Made by a program: the position numbers and the translations under genes | Notes under the pieces: generated by a model | The model's database searches: none | Seen by the model: only the letters and a program-made list of their open reading frames with translations | Told to the model about the DNA's origin: nothing | Part shown: one piece after another, positions 1 through 9,068 of the stretch | How the letters are laid out: each line of letters starts with the position of its first letter | How positions within the stretch are numbered: the stretch's first letter is position 1 | Source: Mycolicibacter heraklionensis | GTDB lineage: Bacteria; Actinomycetota; Actinomycetes; Mycobacteriales; Mycobacteriaceae | Assembly: GCF_001021505.1 (NCBI RefSeq) | Contig: NZ_LDPO01000010.1 | Coordinates: 62,001 to 126,000, forward strand | Length of the DNA: 64,000 bases | Direction of reading: 5' to 3'

Positions 1-3000
1 GTGATGACCCGAGCTTCGCTGCGCTGCTGGGTCAGGTCAAAGACACCGTGCTGGGTGCGATCGGCCACCAGGAGTACCCGCTGCCGCTGCTCGTCGAGCG
101 GCTGCGGCCGGTGCGGGACGCCGGGCGCACCCCGCTGTTCCAGGTGTCGTTCGCCTGGCAGCAGGTCCGGTTGTTCGAAGACGGTGCGGAATCGGGCTCG
201 GGCCTGCTGCCGCTGGAGACCCTCTACATCGGTCAGGGCGGCTCGCCGTTCGACATCACCATGCAGGTCGGCGAGCAGGGCCCCGAGCTTCAGGTCGCGC
301 TGCAGTACAACACCGACCTGTTCGACGCCACGACCATCGAGGCCCTTGGGCAGCACTTCACGTTGCTGCTGACCCAGCTGGCCCAGCCCGGGGCGGCCGA
401 GGCCCCGGTCTCGCAGCTGACGCTGCTCACCGACGCCGAGCGCGCCGCGCTGGAGGCCTGGAACGACACTGCGGTCGACTACTCGGCGGCCCCTGCGTCT
501 CTGCACGACATGGTCGCCGCCAGCGCCGCGCGCACGCCGGACGCCGTCGCGGTCAGCTACGACGGCCGGGACATCAGCTACGGCGAACTGGACCGGCGGG
601 CCAACGGCTTGGCACACCGGTTGCGCCAGTTCGGTGTCGGCGCCGGCCCGGGTCCCGCCGTGGTTCCGGTGCTGCTGGAACGCTCCGAGGATCTGGTGAT
701 CGCGCTGCTGGGCGTGCTCAAGGCCGGCGGCGTGTTCCTGCCGCTGGATCCCGCCCAGCCCACCGGCCGGATGGAGGCGATGCTCGCCGACGTTCCCGAC
801 GCGCCGGTCTGTGTCACGCACCGTGAGCATTTGTCGCACGTGCCAACGGGTTTCACCGGGGCCCGACTGTGTCTGGACCAGCCGTCGACGGCGCCCAGTG
901 AGGAGGACTCGGCTCCCGAGGCTCCCGAGACCGGCACCACTGGGTCTTCCGGGGCCGGCCTGGCCTACCTGATGTACACCTCGGGTTCCACCGGAGCACC
1001 GAAGGGCGCGCTGAACAGCCACGCCGGTATCCGCAACCGGCTGTTGTGGATGCAGGACGCCTACCAGCTGACCGCCGAAGACCGGGTGCTGCACAAGACC
1101 CCGATCAACTTCGACCCGTTCGTCTGGGAGATCTTCTGGCCGTTGACGGTCGGCGCCCGGGTGGTGATCGCCAAACCCGAGGGCCACAAAGACGCCGCCT
1201 ACCTGGCGCGCACCATCGTTGAACAGCGCATCACCACAATGCATTTCGTTCCGTCGATGCTGCGCCGATTCCTTGCGGAGCCGGAATCGGTCTCCTGTAC
1301 CGGCCTGCGCAAGGTGTTCTGCAGCGGTGAAGCGCTCACCGCGGACCTGCGCGACGCCTTCTTCGCTGCGCTGCCCGCCGAGCTGTACAACCTCTATGGC
1401 CCGACCGAAGCCGCCATCGACGTCACCCACTTCCATTGTGCGCGCGGGAATTCCGATCCGATCATTCCGATCGGCAAGCCGATCGCCAACATTGCGATTC
1501 ACCTACTGGACGCCGCGGGCAACCCGGTTCCGGTCGGGGTCCCCGGGGAACTGCACATCGGCGGTGTGGGCGTGGCCCGCGGCTACCTGAACCGGCCCGA
1601 GGCCACCGCTGCCGCATTCCTGCCCGACCCGTTCAGTTCCGTTCCGCGTGCACTGCTGTACCGCACCGGCGACCTGGCCCGCTACCGGGCCGACGGCAAC
1701 ATCGAGTACCTGGGCCGTCGCGACGACCAGGTGAAGATCAACGGCTTCCGGATCGAGCTCGGCGAGGTGGAGGCCGCGTTGGCCAAGCATCCTGGCATCG
1801 CCGAGAACGCCGTGGTGGCACGCAAGGACGCCGCCGGCAATACGCAGCTGATCGCGCATATCGTGCCGGTCGCGGCGGCTCCCGGCACCGCCGAGCTGCG
1901 TCGCTTCCTGCTGGACCTGGTGCCGGCGGCGATGGTTCCCGCGGTGTTCCGCACCGGCGATCTGCTGCCGTTGTCGGCCAGCGGCAAGGTGGATCGCCGG
2001 GCACTGCTTGCCCTCGACAAGGATCTCGACGCCGCACCCACAGAATTTGTCGCGCCCCGCGATGCCACCGAAGAGGCACTGGCCCAGATCTGGCGCGACG
2101 TGCTCGACCTGGATCGGGTCGGCGTCACCGACGACTTCTTCGCCCTCGGCGGTGCCTCCACCCAGGCGCTGGAAGTTGCGGTGCGCGTGGGCGAGCTCGG
2201 GCTGGAACTGCGGCCGGAGTCGCTGTTCGTCTACGGCACCATCGCCGAGCTGGCCGCCGAGTTCGGCCCGATCGGCGGCGCCAAGGCCGAGGAGCCCGCC
2301 GAAAAGCCCACGGCGCAGCCCGAGCCTGCGGTGCTCGCGCCCCAACCAGCTCCAGCGCCCAAACCCGTTGCGGCGCCGGTGATCAAACCCGTGCAGAACG
2401 GTCCGGCGCGCAACGTCGTGATCGAGAGCCTGGGCGTGTACCTGCCGCCGCGGGCGGTCTCCACCGAGCAGGTGCTGGCCGACTGCGTCAACGAGGTGAA
2501 GATCCCGCTGGAGCGCCTCACCGGCATCAAGAGCCGGCGGATGGCCGGCCAGGACGAGTTCTCGATCGACTTGGGCCGCAAGGCGATTGCCGACTGCTTG
2601 TCGCGGTCGAGCTACGCGCCCGAAGAGATCGACCTGCTCATCGCGTGCAACATCTCGCGCTGCGACGGCCCCGAGCACATGTTCACCTTCGAGCCCAGTA
2701 CGGCTTCGCAGCTGCGCGACCAGCTGGGCTTGAGCAACGCGGTCTGCTTCGACATCAACAACGCCTGCGCCGGCATGTTCACCGGCGTCAGTATTGCCCA
2801 GGACTTCCTCAAGACCGGCCTGGTGCGCAACGCGCTGGTGTTCAGTGGCGAATACATCAGCCACATCACCGAAACCGCGCAGCAGGAGATCGAGGGTGCG
2901 ATGGACCCACGGCTGGCCTGCTTGACCGTCGGCGACGCCGGCGCGGCGGCGGTGCTCGAACTCGGGCCCAACGACCGGGTCGGCTTCCACGACCTGGACC

Positions 3001-4421
3001 TGGCCACCTACAGCGAATTCGCCAAGCTGTGCATCGCCAAGGCCACCGAAGGCCCACACGGCGGTGCCATCATGGTCACCGACTCGGTCACCCAGACCGC
3101 GATCGCGGTGAAGCACTCGGTGCCGTATGTGGCGGCGGTCATGCAGCGGCACGGCTGGCGGCCCGAGACCGCCGATCAGCTGCTGATGCACCAGACCTCC
3201 GAGGCATCGATCAACGACGCCATCTTGACCATCAACCGGGTCTTCGGTGCCGGCGCCGCCAGCCGGGCCAACACCATCTGCAACCTGGCTGAGCGCGGGA
3301 ACACCGCCACCACCACGCATTTCGTCGCGCTGTATGACTACATCAACGCGGGACGGATCAACTCCGGTGACAACGTCGTGCTGTCCATCACCGGCTCCGG
3401 GCAGACCATCGGCACCGGGCTGTACACGTTCGACGACCTGCCCGACCGGATGCGCCGGGCCGCGAGCGGCCAGACCGGATCCTCCGCCCGCGGAAACCGG
3501 TCCGGTGCCCGCCGGGAGCTGCCGGCCACGCCGCGGGTGCGTATCGAGGGCATCGGCATGGCCCCCGAGGGTCAGACGCCGCCCAGCTCGATCCAGTTCG
3601 CCATCGACGCCGCCAACGCCTGCCTGGCCGACAGCGGTGTCGAGCGCACCGACGTCGGACTGGTGATTCACGCCGGCATCTACCGCGACGACTTCCTGAG
3701 CGAGCCGGCGGTCGCCACCCTGGTTGCCGGAGAGGTCGGGATCAATGCCGAGCCGGAGTCCGCGGACGCCCCCAAGACCTTCGCGTTCGACGTCCTCAAC
3801 GGGGCGGTCGGCTTCCTCAACGGTTGCCATGTCGCCGCGGGCATGATCGGCGCGGGCCGGACCGGACATGCCATGGTGCTTGCCTCCGAAGTGGAGAACA
3901 ACACCCCGGAGAGCGGCTACCCGCGCAACGGCATCTCCGAGACCGGGTCGGCGATCATGCTGAGTCCGAGCCACGGGCCAGAAGGCTTCGGCCGCTTCGT
4001 CTTCGGCCACCACCCGGAGTACAGGGGCGCGCTGAAGACCTACACCCAGGAGCGCGACGGCCGGATGTGGCTGCGGATCGACCGCGACCCCAACCTGGCG
4101 GCGATCTACGTGAGCTGCCTGCCGTCGTCGGTCAAGGAACTGCTGACGCTGGAGGGGCTGGCGCCCGAGGACATCGCTCTCGTTCTCCCGCCGTACCTGC
4201 CCGGTGCCGCTCTCGACGAGCTGGCCGCGCACATCGGCGTGGACCGGTCACGGTTCGTCGACCTCGAAGCGCAGGGCTGGACTGCCGACCCGTTCACCTC
4301 GGCGCTGCCCTACCAGATCGCCGACGCCCGCCGGCGCGGGTTGGTCAAGCCTGGCGATGTCGCGCTGATCATGGCGGTCGGCTCGGGCGTCGAGGTCGGT
4401 TGCACGACCTACCGGTTCTGA
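1..4421 (+). CDS. NRPS module fused to two KAS III-like domains (5' end outside window)
   Basis: The reading frame is open from base 3, so the gene starts upstream. Domain order is: end of a condensation domain (to about 420); adenylation domain (about 480-2010) with TSGSTGAPKG, YGPTEA, GELHIGG, YRTGDLARY and NGFRIELGE; carrier protein (about 2040-2270) with FFALGGAS, the phosphopantetheine Ser codon at 2157-2159; an Ala/Pro-rich linker; KAS III-like domain 1 (about 2409-3445) with Cys in NACAG (codon 2766-2768), His in MHQTSE and Asn in RGNTATT; a basic linker; KAS III-like domain 2 (about 3535-4418), where those residues are Ala, Pro and Trp. By-eye specificity residues D-P-W-H-F-S-L-I-D resemble serine-activating domains. 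The protein likely loads an amino acid on its carrier and extends it by a Claisen condensation; the product is unknown. The reductase gene follows after 5 bp. Confidence 0.88.
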   Translation, partial: DDPSFAALLGQVKDTVLGAIGHQEYPLPLLVERLRPVRDAGRTPLFQVSFAWQQVRLFEDGAESGSGLLPLETLYIGQGGSPFDITMQVGEQGPELQVALQYNTDLFDATTIEALGQHFTLLLTQLAQPGAAEAPVSQLTLLTDAERAALEAWNDTAVDYSAAPASLHDMVAASAARTPDAVAVSYDGRDISYGELDRRANGLAHRLRQFGVGAGPGPAVVPVLLERSEDLVIALLGVLKAGGVFLPLDPAQPTGRMEAMLADVPDAPVCVTHREHLSHVPTGFTGARLCLDQPSTAPSEEDSAPEAPETGTTGSSGAGLAYLMYTSGSTGAPKGALNSHAGIRNRLLWMQDAYQLTAEDRVLHKTPINFDPFVWEIFWPLTVGARVVIAKPEGHKDAAYLARTIVEQRITTMHFVPSMLRRFLAEPESVSCTGLRKVFCSGEALTADLRDAFFAALPAELYNLYGPTEAAIDVTHFHCARGNSDPIIPIGKPIANIAIHLLDAAGNPVPVGVPGELHIGGVGVARGYLNRPEATAAAFLPDPFSSVPRALLYRTGDLARYRADGNIEYLGRRDDQVKINGFRIELGEVEAALAKHPGIAENAVVARKDAAGNTQLIAHIVPVAAAPGTAELRRFLLDLVPAAMVPAVFRTGDLLPLSASGKVDRRALLALDKDLDAAPTEFVAPRDATEEALAQIWRDVLDLDRVGVTDDFFALGGASTQALEVAVRVGELGLELRPESLFVYGTIAELAAEFGPIGGAKAEEPAEKPTAQPEPAVLAPQPAPAPKPVAAPVIKPVQNGPARNVVIESLGVYLPPRAVSTEQVLADCVNEVKIPLERLTGIKSRRMAGQDEFSIDLGRKAIADCLSRSSYAPEEIDLLIACNISRCDGPEHMFTFEPSTASQLRDQLGLSNAVCFDINNACAGMFTGVSIAQDFLKTGLVRNALVFSGEYISHITETAQQEIEGAMDPRLACLTVGDAGAAAVLELGPNDRVGFHDLDLATYSEFAKLCIAKATEGPHGGAIMVTDSVTQTAIAVKHSVPYVAAVMQRHGWRPETADQLLMHQTSEASINDAILTINRVFGAGAASRANTICNLAERGNTATTTHFVALYDYINAGRINSGDNVVLSITGSGQTIGTGLYTFDDLPDRMRRAASGQTGSSARGNRSGARRELPATPRVRIEGIGMAPEGQTPPSSIQFAIDAANACLADSGVERTDVGLVIHAGIYRDDFLSEPAVATLVAGEVGINAEPESADAPKTFAFDVLNGAVGFLNGCHVAAGMIGAGRTGHAMVLASEVENNTPESGYPRNGISETGSAIMLSPSHGPEGFGRFVFGHHPEYRGALKTYTQERDGRMWLRIDRDPNLAAIYVSCLPSSVKELLTLEGLAPEDIALVLPPYLPGAALDELAAHIGVDRSRFVDLEAQGWTADPFTSALPYQIADARRRGLVKPGDVALIMAVGSGVEVGCTTYRF

Positions 4422-4426
4422 CCGGC

Positions 4427-5416
4427 ATGCGCGCATTCGTCACCGGGGGAACCGGATTCGTCGGCTCGAACCTGGTCGCCGCGCTGCTGAGCCGCGGCAT
4501 GCAGGTGCGGGTGTTGCGTCGCTCGACCTCGCCGATGGTGGCGCTGGAGGGGTTGGACTGCGAGACCCGGATCGGCGACGTCAACGACGGCGTTGACGCA
4601 CTGACCGACGCGATGGCCGACTGCGACTGGGTGTTTCACACCGCGGCGATCTCGGACTACTGGCGCTACCGGACTCAGACCCGGCTGTATCGCACCAACG
4701 TCGACGGCACCCGCGACATGGCCACCGCCGCAGCCCGTGCCGGGGTACAGCGTTTCGTCTACACCAGCTCGCTTGCCGCACTGGGCGTCCCGGAGCGCGG
4801 TCATGAGCTGGTCGAGACCGACGAGTTCAACATCCGCCCGCGGCAGTTCCCCTACGGGCACAGCAAGCACCTCGCCGAAGCCGAACTTCAGAAGGCCGCC
4901 GCGGCCGGTCTGCCGGTCGTGATCGTCAACCCGTCGGTGGTCATCGGGCCCCGCGACGTCAACCGCATCGCCAGCGCGATGCTGGTCGAAGCGCAGCAGG
5001 GCCGGCTGTGGTTCGCCGCGCCCGGTGGCACCAACTTCGTCTCGGTCGACGACGTGGTGGCCGGGCACATCGCCGCCGCCGAGCGAGGCCGGATCGGGCA
5101 GCGCTATATCCTCGGCGGTGAAAATCTGCTGTTCCGTGAGGTATTCGCTGCCGCCAACGCGCTCTTTGGCCGGCGTCCGCCCTCCGTCGTTTTGCCGCGC
5201 TGGGTCATTCCGGTGGCCGCAGCCGGCGTCAGTGTCGCCCGCACCGTGGTGGGACCGCGGCTGCCGATCGATGCCCGCCAGATGCGACTGTCGACCGCCG
5301 AGATCTTCGCCGATGCCAGCAAGTCTCGCCAGGAGTTGGGTGTGCCGTTCACTCCGTTCGCGACCGCGCTGCGTGCCGGCTGCGAGTGGTACCGCGACAA
5401 CGGCTATCTGGACTAG
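4427..5416 (+). CDS. NAD(P)-dependent extended SDR, OleD / 3beta-HSD-like
   Basis: This 329-residue Rossmann protein begins with the nucleotide-binding motif GGTGFVGSNL and has the catalytic YxxxK as YGHSK at about residues 143-147. Fold and motifs place it with extended SDRs such as 3beta-hydroxysteroid dehydrogenases, dihydroflavonol reductases and OleD, which reduces the beta-keto acid made by the thiolase-like OleA. The ATG lies 5 bp after the NRPS/KAS stop codon, so the two are almost certainly co-transcribed. The inferred role is to reduce the beta-keto product of the preceding enzyme. The family is certain; the substrate is inferred from context only. Confidence 0.85.
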   Translation: MRAFVTGGTGFVGSNLVAALLSRGMQVRVLRRSTSPMVALEGLDCETRIGDVNDGVDALTDAMADCDWVFHTAAISDYWRYRTQTRLYRTNVDGTRDMATAAARAGVQRFVYTSSLAALGVPERGHELVETDEFNIRPRQFPYGHSKHLAEAELQKAAAAGLPVVIVNPSVVIGPRDVNRIASAMLVEAQQGRLWFAAPGGTNFVSVDDVVAGHIAAAERGRIGQRYILGGENLLFREVFAAANALFGRRPPSVVLPRWVIPVAAAGVSVARTVVGPRLPIDARQMRLSTAEIFADASKSRQELGVPFTPFATALRAGCEWYRDNGYLD

Positions 5417-5575
5417 CCGAGCCGCCACGGGCACCTAGTGCCCATCGTCATCATCGTCGCCGGAGTCCTTGTCGCTCAGGAGTTTTTCTGGGTGGTGGTG
5501 GTTGATCCGCGTTCGGCTCGCTCCCGGAACCCGACGCTGACTGGGGCGGGGTCTTGGCGAGGGCTTTGCGGCCCC

Positions 5576-5638
5576 CTCGGCCGGACATTCACCTTCGCCG
5601 ATCCTGATGGTTACGAGATGGCGCTCTTGGGGGTGAAC
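5576..5638 (+). pseudogene. Glyoxalase/VOC-fold C-terminal remnant
   Basis: One frame reads GRTFTFADPDGYEMALLG, which matches the last strand of VOC (glyoxalase/bleomycin-resistance) proteins, where an F.DPDG.. motif ends the fold. Nothing upstream in this frame resembles the remainder of the roughly 120-residue domain. The stretch sits between the SDR stop and the DUF2834 start and is best read as debris of a deleted gene. It shares a frame with the following gene, so a naive call would join them. Confidence 0.5.
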
Positions 5639-5704
5639 CTTCGGGGGCATCGAAGTTCCTCGAGCGAGAACTACCGCTGCGCAGTTCGCCTTAGAGTGCG
5701 GGTT

Positions 5705-6088
5705 ATGACAACAGCCGACCAGGCCGGCGAGGCATCATCCATCCCTACGTCCCGCAAAGTGCTCTGCGTCGTCTACGGCGCCATCGCCTTTGCTGCGCTC
5801 ATCGCGACGTGGACACTGGCGGGGCCATACCTGCACTCACCGGTCGATATCTTTGTCACGTTCTGGCGTGATACCCAGGTCAACTCGGCCTCCAAATACA
5901 TCACTGCCGACGCCCTGTTAGTCGGCCTTTCGGCCGCGATTCTGATGGTGATCGAGGCACGGAAGCACAACGTGCGCTTCGTCTGGGCGTATCTCGTTGG
6001 AGCCTTCTTCGTCGGAATAAGCGTCGCCTTCCCGCTCTTTCTGATCGCTCGCGAATTGCGCATGGGCGCATCTCGCCGCATTGAATGA
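5705..6088 (+). CDS. DUF2834-type small membrane protein
   Basis: This 127-residue protein has three likely membrane segments: VLCVVYGAIAFAALIATW, ADALLVGLSAAILMVIEA and a third starting VWAYLVGAFFVGISVAFPLF. Length and layout match DUF2834 proteins, which have no assigned biochemical function. The frame is open from 5438, but the segment before the ATG at 5705 contains a VOC remnant and no hydrophobic start, so the internal ATG is preferred. The gene converges with the amidase gene downstream. Family assignment is by eye. Confidence 0.6.
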   Translation: MTTADQAGEASSIPTSRKVLCVVYGAIAFAALIATWTLAGPYLHSPVDIFVTFWRDTQVNSASKYITADALLVGLSAAILMVIEARKHNVRFVWAYLVGAFFVGISVAFPLFLIARELRMGASRRIE

Positions 6089-6132
6089 CCGAGGGCGCTG
6101 AGCATTCCGGCTGACCTGCTGCGGCGGTTCGG

Positions 6133-7578
6133 TCAACCCACCTGCGACACCAGCGCTTCGGTCGGAGGCCGCCGGTGTGCCCAGGGCTGTACCGACTCGA
6201 TCTGTGCCGCCAGTGAAATCAGGGTGGCTTCGTCGTTGGCCCGCGACACCAGGTGCACGGCCTCGGGCAGGCCGTCGGAACCGAGCCCGACCGGGACCGA
6301 GATGGCCGGCTGACCGCTGTAGCACTGCGGGAAGGTGAACGGGATGAACTTGAGCATCCGCAGCATGGCCCGGGTCGGCCCGAGGCCCTCGAAATAGCCC
6401 ACCCGCACCGGCGGGATCGCCAGCACCGGGGTCATCAGGATGTCGAAGTCGGCGATCCTGCGCTGCGAGCGGGCGGTGATCCGGGGCTCCGCGGCGACAG
6501 CCCGGTGAGCCAGCCAATCCGGGACCAACCGGCTGGTTCGGGCCTCAGCCTGCATACGCCGTTCCAGCAGTTCGGTTTTCGGGAGCCGCTCGATCTCGTG
6601 GGCGAACCCGTTCATGAACAGTGCGAGCACCGCGGCGATACCTGTCACCGGATAGACCGGGTCGCGCTCGATGACCTCGTGGCCCAGTGAGCGCAACAAC
6701 TCCGCGGTCTCAAGGACCGGGCGGCGCACCTCGTCGCTGACGTGCACCGGCACAACGGGTTTGAACGACATCGCGATCCGCAGCCGCCGCGGTGACGCGA
6801 GCAGTGCGTCCATCAGCGGCGGTGCCGGTGGCGGCGACGGAATCTCGTCGTCGGGTTCGGGTCCGGTCATCGCGTCGTGCAGCAACGCCGCGTCGATAAC
6901 GCTGCGAGCCAGCGGCCCGATGTGGTTGAGCCCGTGGAACCGGTATGCCCGCTCCGGCGACTCCTTCGTGCTGACCCGGCCACGCTGGCCTTTCAACCCG
7001 ACCAGCCCACAGCAGGCGGCCGGAATGCGAACCGAGCCGCCGCTGTCACTACCGGTGGCGCCCGGAACCATGCCGGCGGCAACGGCAGCGGCCGAGCCGC
7101 CGCTGGAGCCACCCGGGGTCCGGTACAGATCCCACGGGTTGCGGGTCACCCCCCAGGTCGCCGATTCGCTCACCGGGTAGGCGCCGAATTCCGAGAGATG
7201 GGTCTTGCCGATGATCACCGCGCCGGCGGCCCGCAGCCGGCGTACCGCGGCGCTGTCGGTGCTCGCCGGGCCGACGTCAATTCCGGTGCCACACATCGAG
7301 GAAACGCCTGCCACGTCGGTGTCGTCCTTGACCGCGATCGGCACACCGGCCAGCGGTAGTGCTTCTCCGGCGGCCAGTCGCCGCTCGACGTCTGCCGCCT
7401 CGGCCATGGCTCGGTCGCCCATGACGGTACGGAATACGTTCAAAACCGGGTCCAGCCGGGCGATCCGATCCAGATACAGGGTCACCAGCTCGCGCGGCGA
7501 CACCTCGCGCGCACGCACCAACTGCGCCAAGCGCGCGACGCCGGCGAAGGCCAAGTCATCATCGTGCGCGGCAGACAT
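6133..7578 (-). CDS. Amidase (amidase signature family)
   Basis: This 481-residue enzyme has the Ser-cisSer-Lys apparatus of the amidase signature family: the catalytic Lys in GVPIAVKDDTD near residue 83, the Gly/Ser-rich core GGSSGGSAAAVAAG, and GSDSGGSVRIPA with the cis-Ser and nucleophile Ser. Such enzymes hydrolyse carboxamides; the fold is shared with GatA, but no gatB or gatC lies nearby and the C-terminal half differs from GatA. The substrate cannot be told from sequence. The gene is on the same strand as the flavoprotein and ABC exporter that lie upstream in transcription order, with a 93-bp gap to the flavoprotein stop. Confidence 0.88.
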   Translation of the reverse strand: MSAAHDDDLAFAGVARLAQLVRAREVSPRELVTLYLDRIARLDPVLNVFRTVMGDRAMAEAADVERRLAAGEALPLAGVPIAVKDDTDVAGVSSMCGTGIDVGPASTDSAAVRRLRAAGAVIIGKTHLSEFGAYPVSESATWGVTRNPWDLYRTPGGSSGGSAAAVAAGMVPGATGSDSGGSVRIPAACCGLVGLKGQRGRVSTKESPERAYRFHGLNHIGPLARSVIDAALLHDAMTGPEPDDEIPSPPPAPPLMDALLASPRRLRIAMSFKPVVPVHVSDEVRRPVLETAELLRSLGHEVIERDPVYPVTGIAAVLALFMNGFAHEIERLPKTELLERRMQAEARTSRLVPDWLAHRAVAAEPRITARSQRRIADFDILMTPVLAIPPVRVGYFEGLGPTRAMLRMLKFIPFTFPQCYSGQPAISVPVGLGSDGLPEAVHLVSRANDEATLISLAAQIESVQPWAHRRPPTEALVSQVG

Positions 7579-7671
7579 CCCTGCGTCCTTTCCCCCGCGG
7601 ACAACAATACCTACCGTGCGTCGGCGTAAACGTGTGTCGGCGTTGGCGACACACTGAGAACTGCGGAGCGG

Positions 7672-9039
7672 TCAGCTCCCCGTCGCGGGCTCGATGTTGT
7701 GGTTGAGGGTGAACCGGTTGGTCGGGTCCAGGCGTGCCTTGAGTTCGGCGAGGCGTTGGTATCCGGCGTCGCCGAATGTCGCGCGGATGCGGTCCTGCCC
7801 CTCGTCGCCGACGAAGTTCAGGTAGGCGCTGTTCGGGCCCAGCGGCCGCAGGATCTCGAAGGCCTGCCGGGCCCACGCCGTGCAGCGCGCGCTGTCGGCG
7901 GGGTCGGTCCATGTCGCCATCAAATGAATGATGTAGGGGTGGTGGCGGGCGACGATGGCCGTCGACTCCTCCGGAACCCGGCTGGCGTACCCGCCGAGCC
8001 GGATCAGGTGCAGTCGGGTCTGCGCCGAGGGCCGCGACCGTCCCAGTAGGGCGATGCGCCGGATGGCCTCGTCGGTGAGCTCGGTGACGAACAGCGACTT
8101 CCAGTAGTTCAGCCAGCCGTACGGCGCCGTGTAATCGAGAGCTTGCTGCCAGGTCGAGTAGTCCAGCTTGTGCTGCACGGCCACCACCGGCTTGGTCGCC
8201 ACGCCGCGAACATTGAGCAGCGCGCTGACGTCGTCGCTGCCGGTCTGGTCGGTCCGCGTCGAGCAGGCCAGCACATTGACCAGCGACTGGCCCGTCGTGA
8301 AGTCGGTGGAGAAGTCGAGGATGGACGCCAGACTGTCGGGTGCGTTGTCCATCTGGGCGCGGAAGTGCTTGAGGGCTGCCTCCGCGTCGGTGTCGGGGTA
8401 GGACTGCACGCCGGCCACCACACCGTTGATCGGGTGCAGGCGCAGCACGAACTGCGTCACGACGCCGAAGTTGCCGCCTCCGCCGCGCAGGCCCCACAGC
8501 ACGTCGGCGTTCTCGGTCTCGCTGACCGTCAGCACCTCGCCGGATGCCGTCACCAGGGTGGCTCCGATCAGGTTGTCGCAGGTCATGCCGTGGGCGCGGG
8601 AGAGCCAGCCGATGCCGCCGCCGAGCCCGAATCCACCCAAGCCCGTGGTCGACACCACCCCACCGGGGGTCGCCAGGCCGTACTTGCTGGTCACCGGGTC
8701 CACATCGCCCCAGGTGGCGCCGGCGTCGGCGTAGGCGATCCGCTTCTCGGCGTCGACTCGCACCCCGCGCATCTGCGTCAGGTCGATCACGATGCCGCCT
8801 TCGGTGGCCGAGTGGCCGGCGACGCTGTGACCGCCGCTGCGCACCGCGATTTCGGCACCGGAGTCCACGGCATAACGCACAGCGGCGACGACGTCGTCCT
8901 GCGAGCGGCACTGCAGGATGACCCGCGGCCGCTTGTCGATCATCCCGTTGAAGACCTGGCGCGCCTCGTCGTAGCGGGCGTCGCCCGGGTAGACGGCATC
9001 GCCGGTGAAACCCGGAACGGTGGGGGTGGTGGCTGTCAT
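7672..9039 (-). CDS. FAD-linked oxidase, berberine-bridge-enzyme type
   Basis: This 455-residue flavoprotein has an N-terminal FAD-binding PCMH/VAO domain, with RSGGHSVAGH as the site where VAO proteins often bind FAD covalently through His, then GLGGGIGWLSR and LRGGGGNFGVVT. It ends with a BBE domain whose last stretch, LDPTNRFTLNHNI, is typical of berberine-bridge-like oxidases. These enzymes oxidise alcohols, sugars or amine rings with oxygen as acceptor. A second, Cys-linked FAD site is not obvious. No Tat or Sec signal is seen, so it is probably cytosolic. The stop is 93 bp before the amidase start; the upstream neighbour is the exporter permease. Confidence 0.85.
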   Translation of the reverse strand: MTATTPTVPGFTGDAVYPGDARYDEARQVFNGMIDKRPRVILQCRSQDDVVAAVRYAVDSGAEIAVRSGGHSVAGHSATEGGIVIDLTQMRGVRVDAEKRIAYADAGATWGDVDPVTSKYGLATPGGVVSTTGLGGFGLGGGIGWLSRAHGMTCDNLIGATLVTASGEVLTVSETENADVLWGLRGGGGNFGVVTQFVLRLHPINGVVAGVQSYPDTDAEAALKHFRAQMDNAPDSLASILDFSTDFTTGQSLVNVLACSTRTDQTGSDDVSALLNVRGVATKPVVAVQHKLDYSTWQQALDYTAPYGWLNYWKSLFVTELTDEAIRRIALLGRSRPSAQTRLHLIRLGGYASRVPEESTAIVARHHPYIIHLMATWTDPADSARCTAWARQAFEILRPLGPNSAYLNFVGDEGQDRIRATFGDAGYQRLAELKARLDPTNRFTLNHNIEPATGS

Positions 9040-9068
9040 CGCATCCTTAACGGGTCAGCGCGGCGAGC

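Noticed and set aside
1436..3292. Second long plus-strand frame inside the NRPS gene
   Set aside because: Arg/Gly-rich composition with no motif; shifted reading of the true gene.
1503..4232. Long minus-strand open frame opposite the NRPS/KAS gene
   Set aside because: It runs antisense to a gene with many conserved motifs, has no recognisable domain, and is the usual GC-rich shadow.
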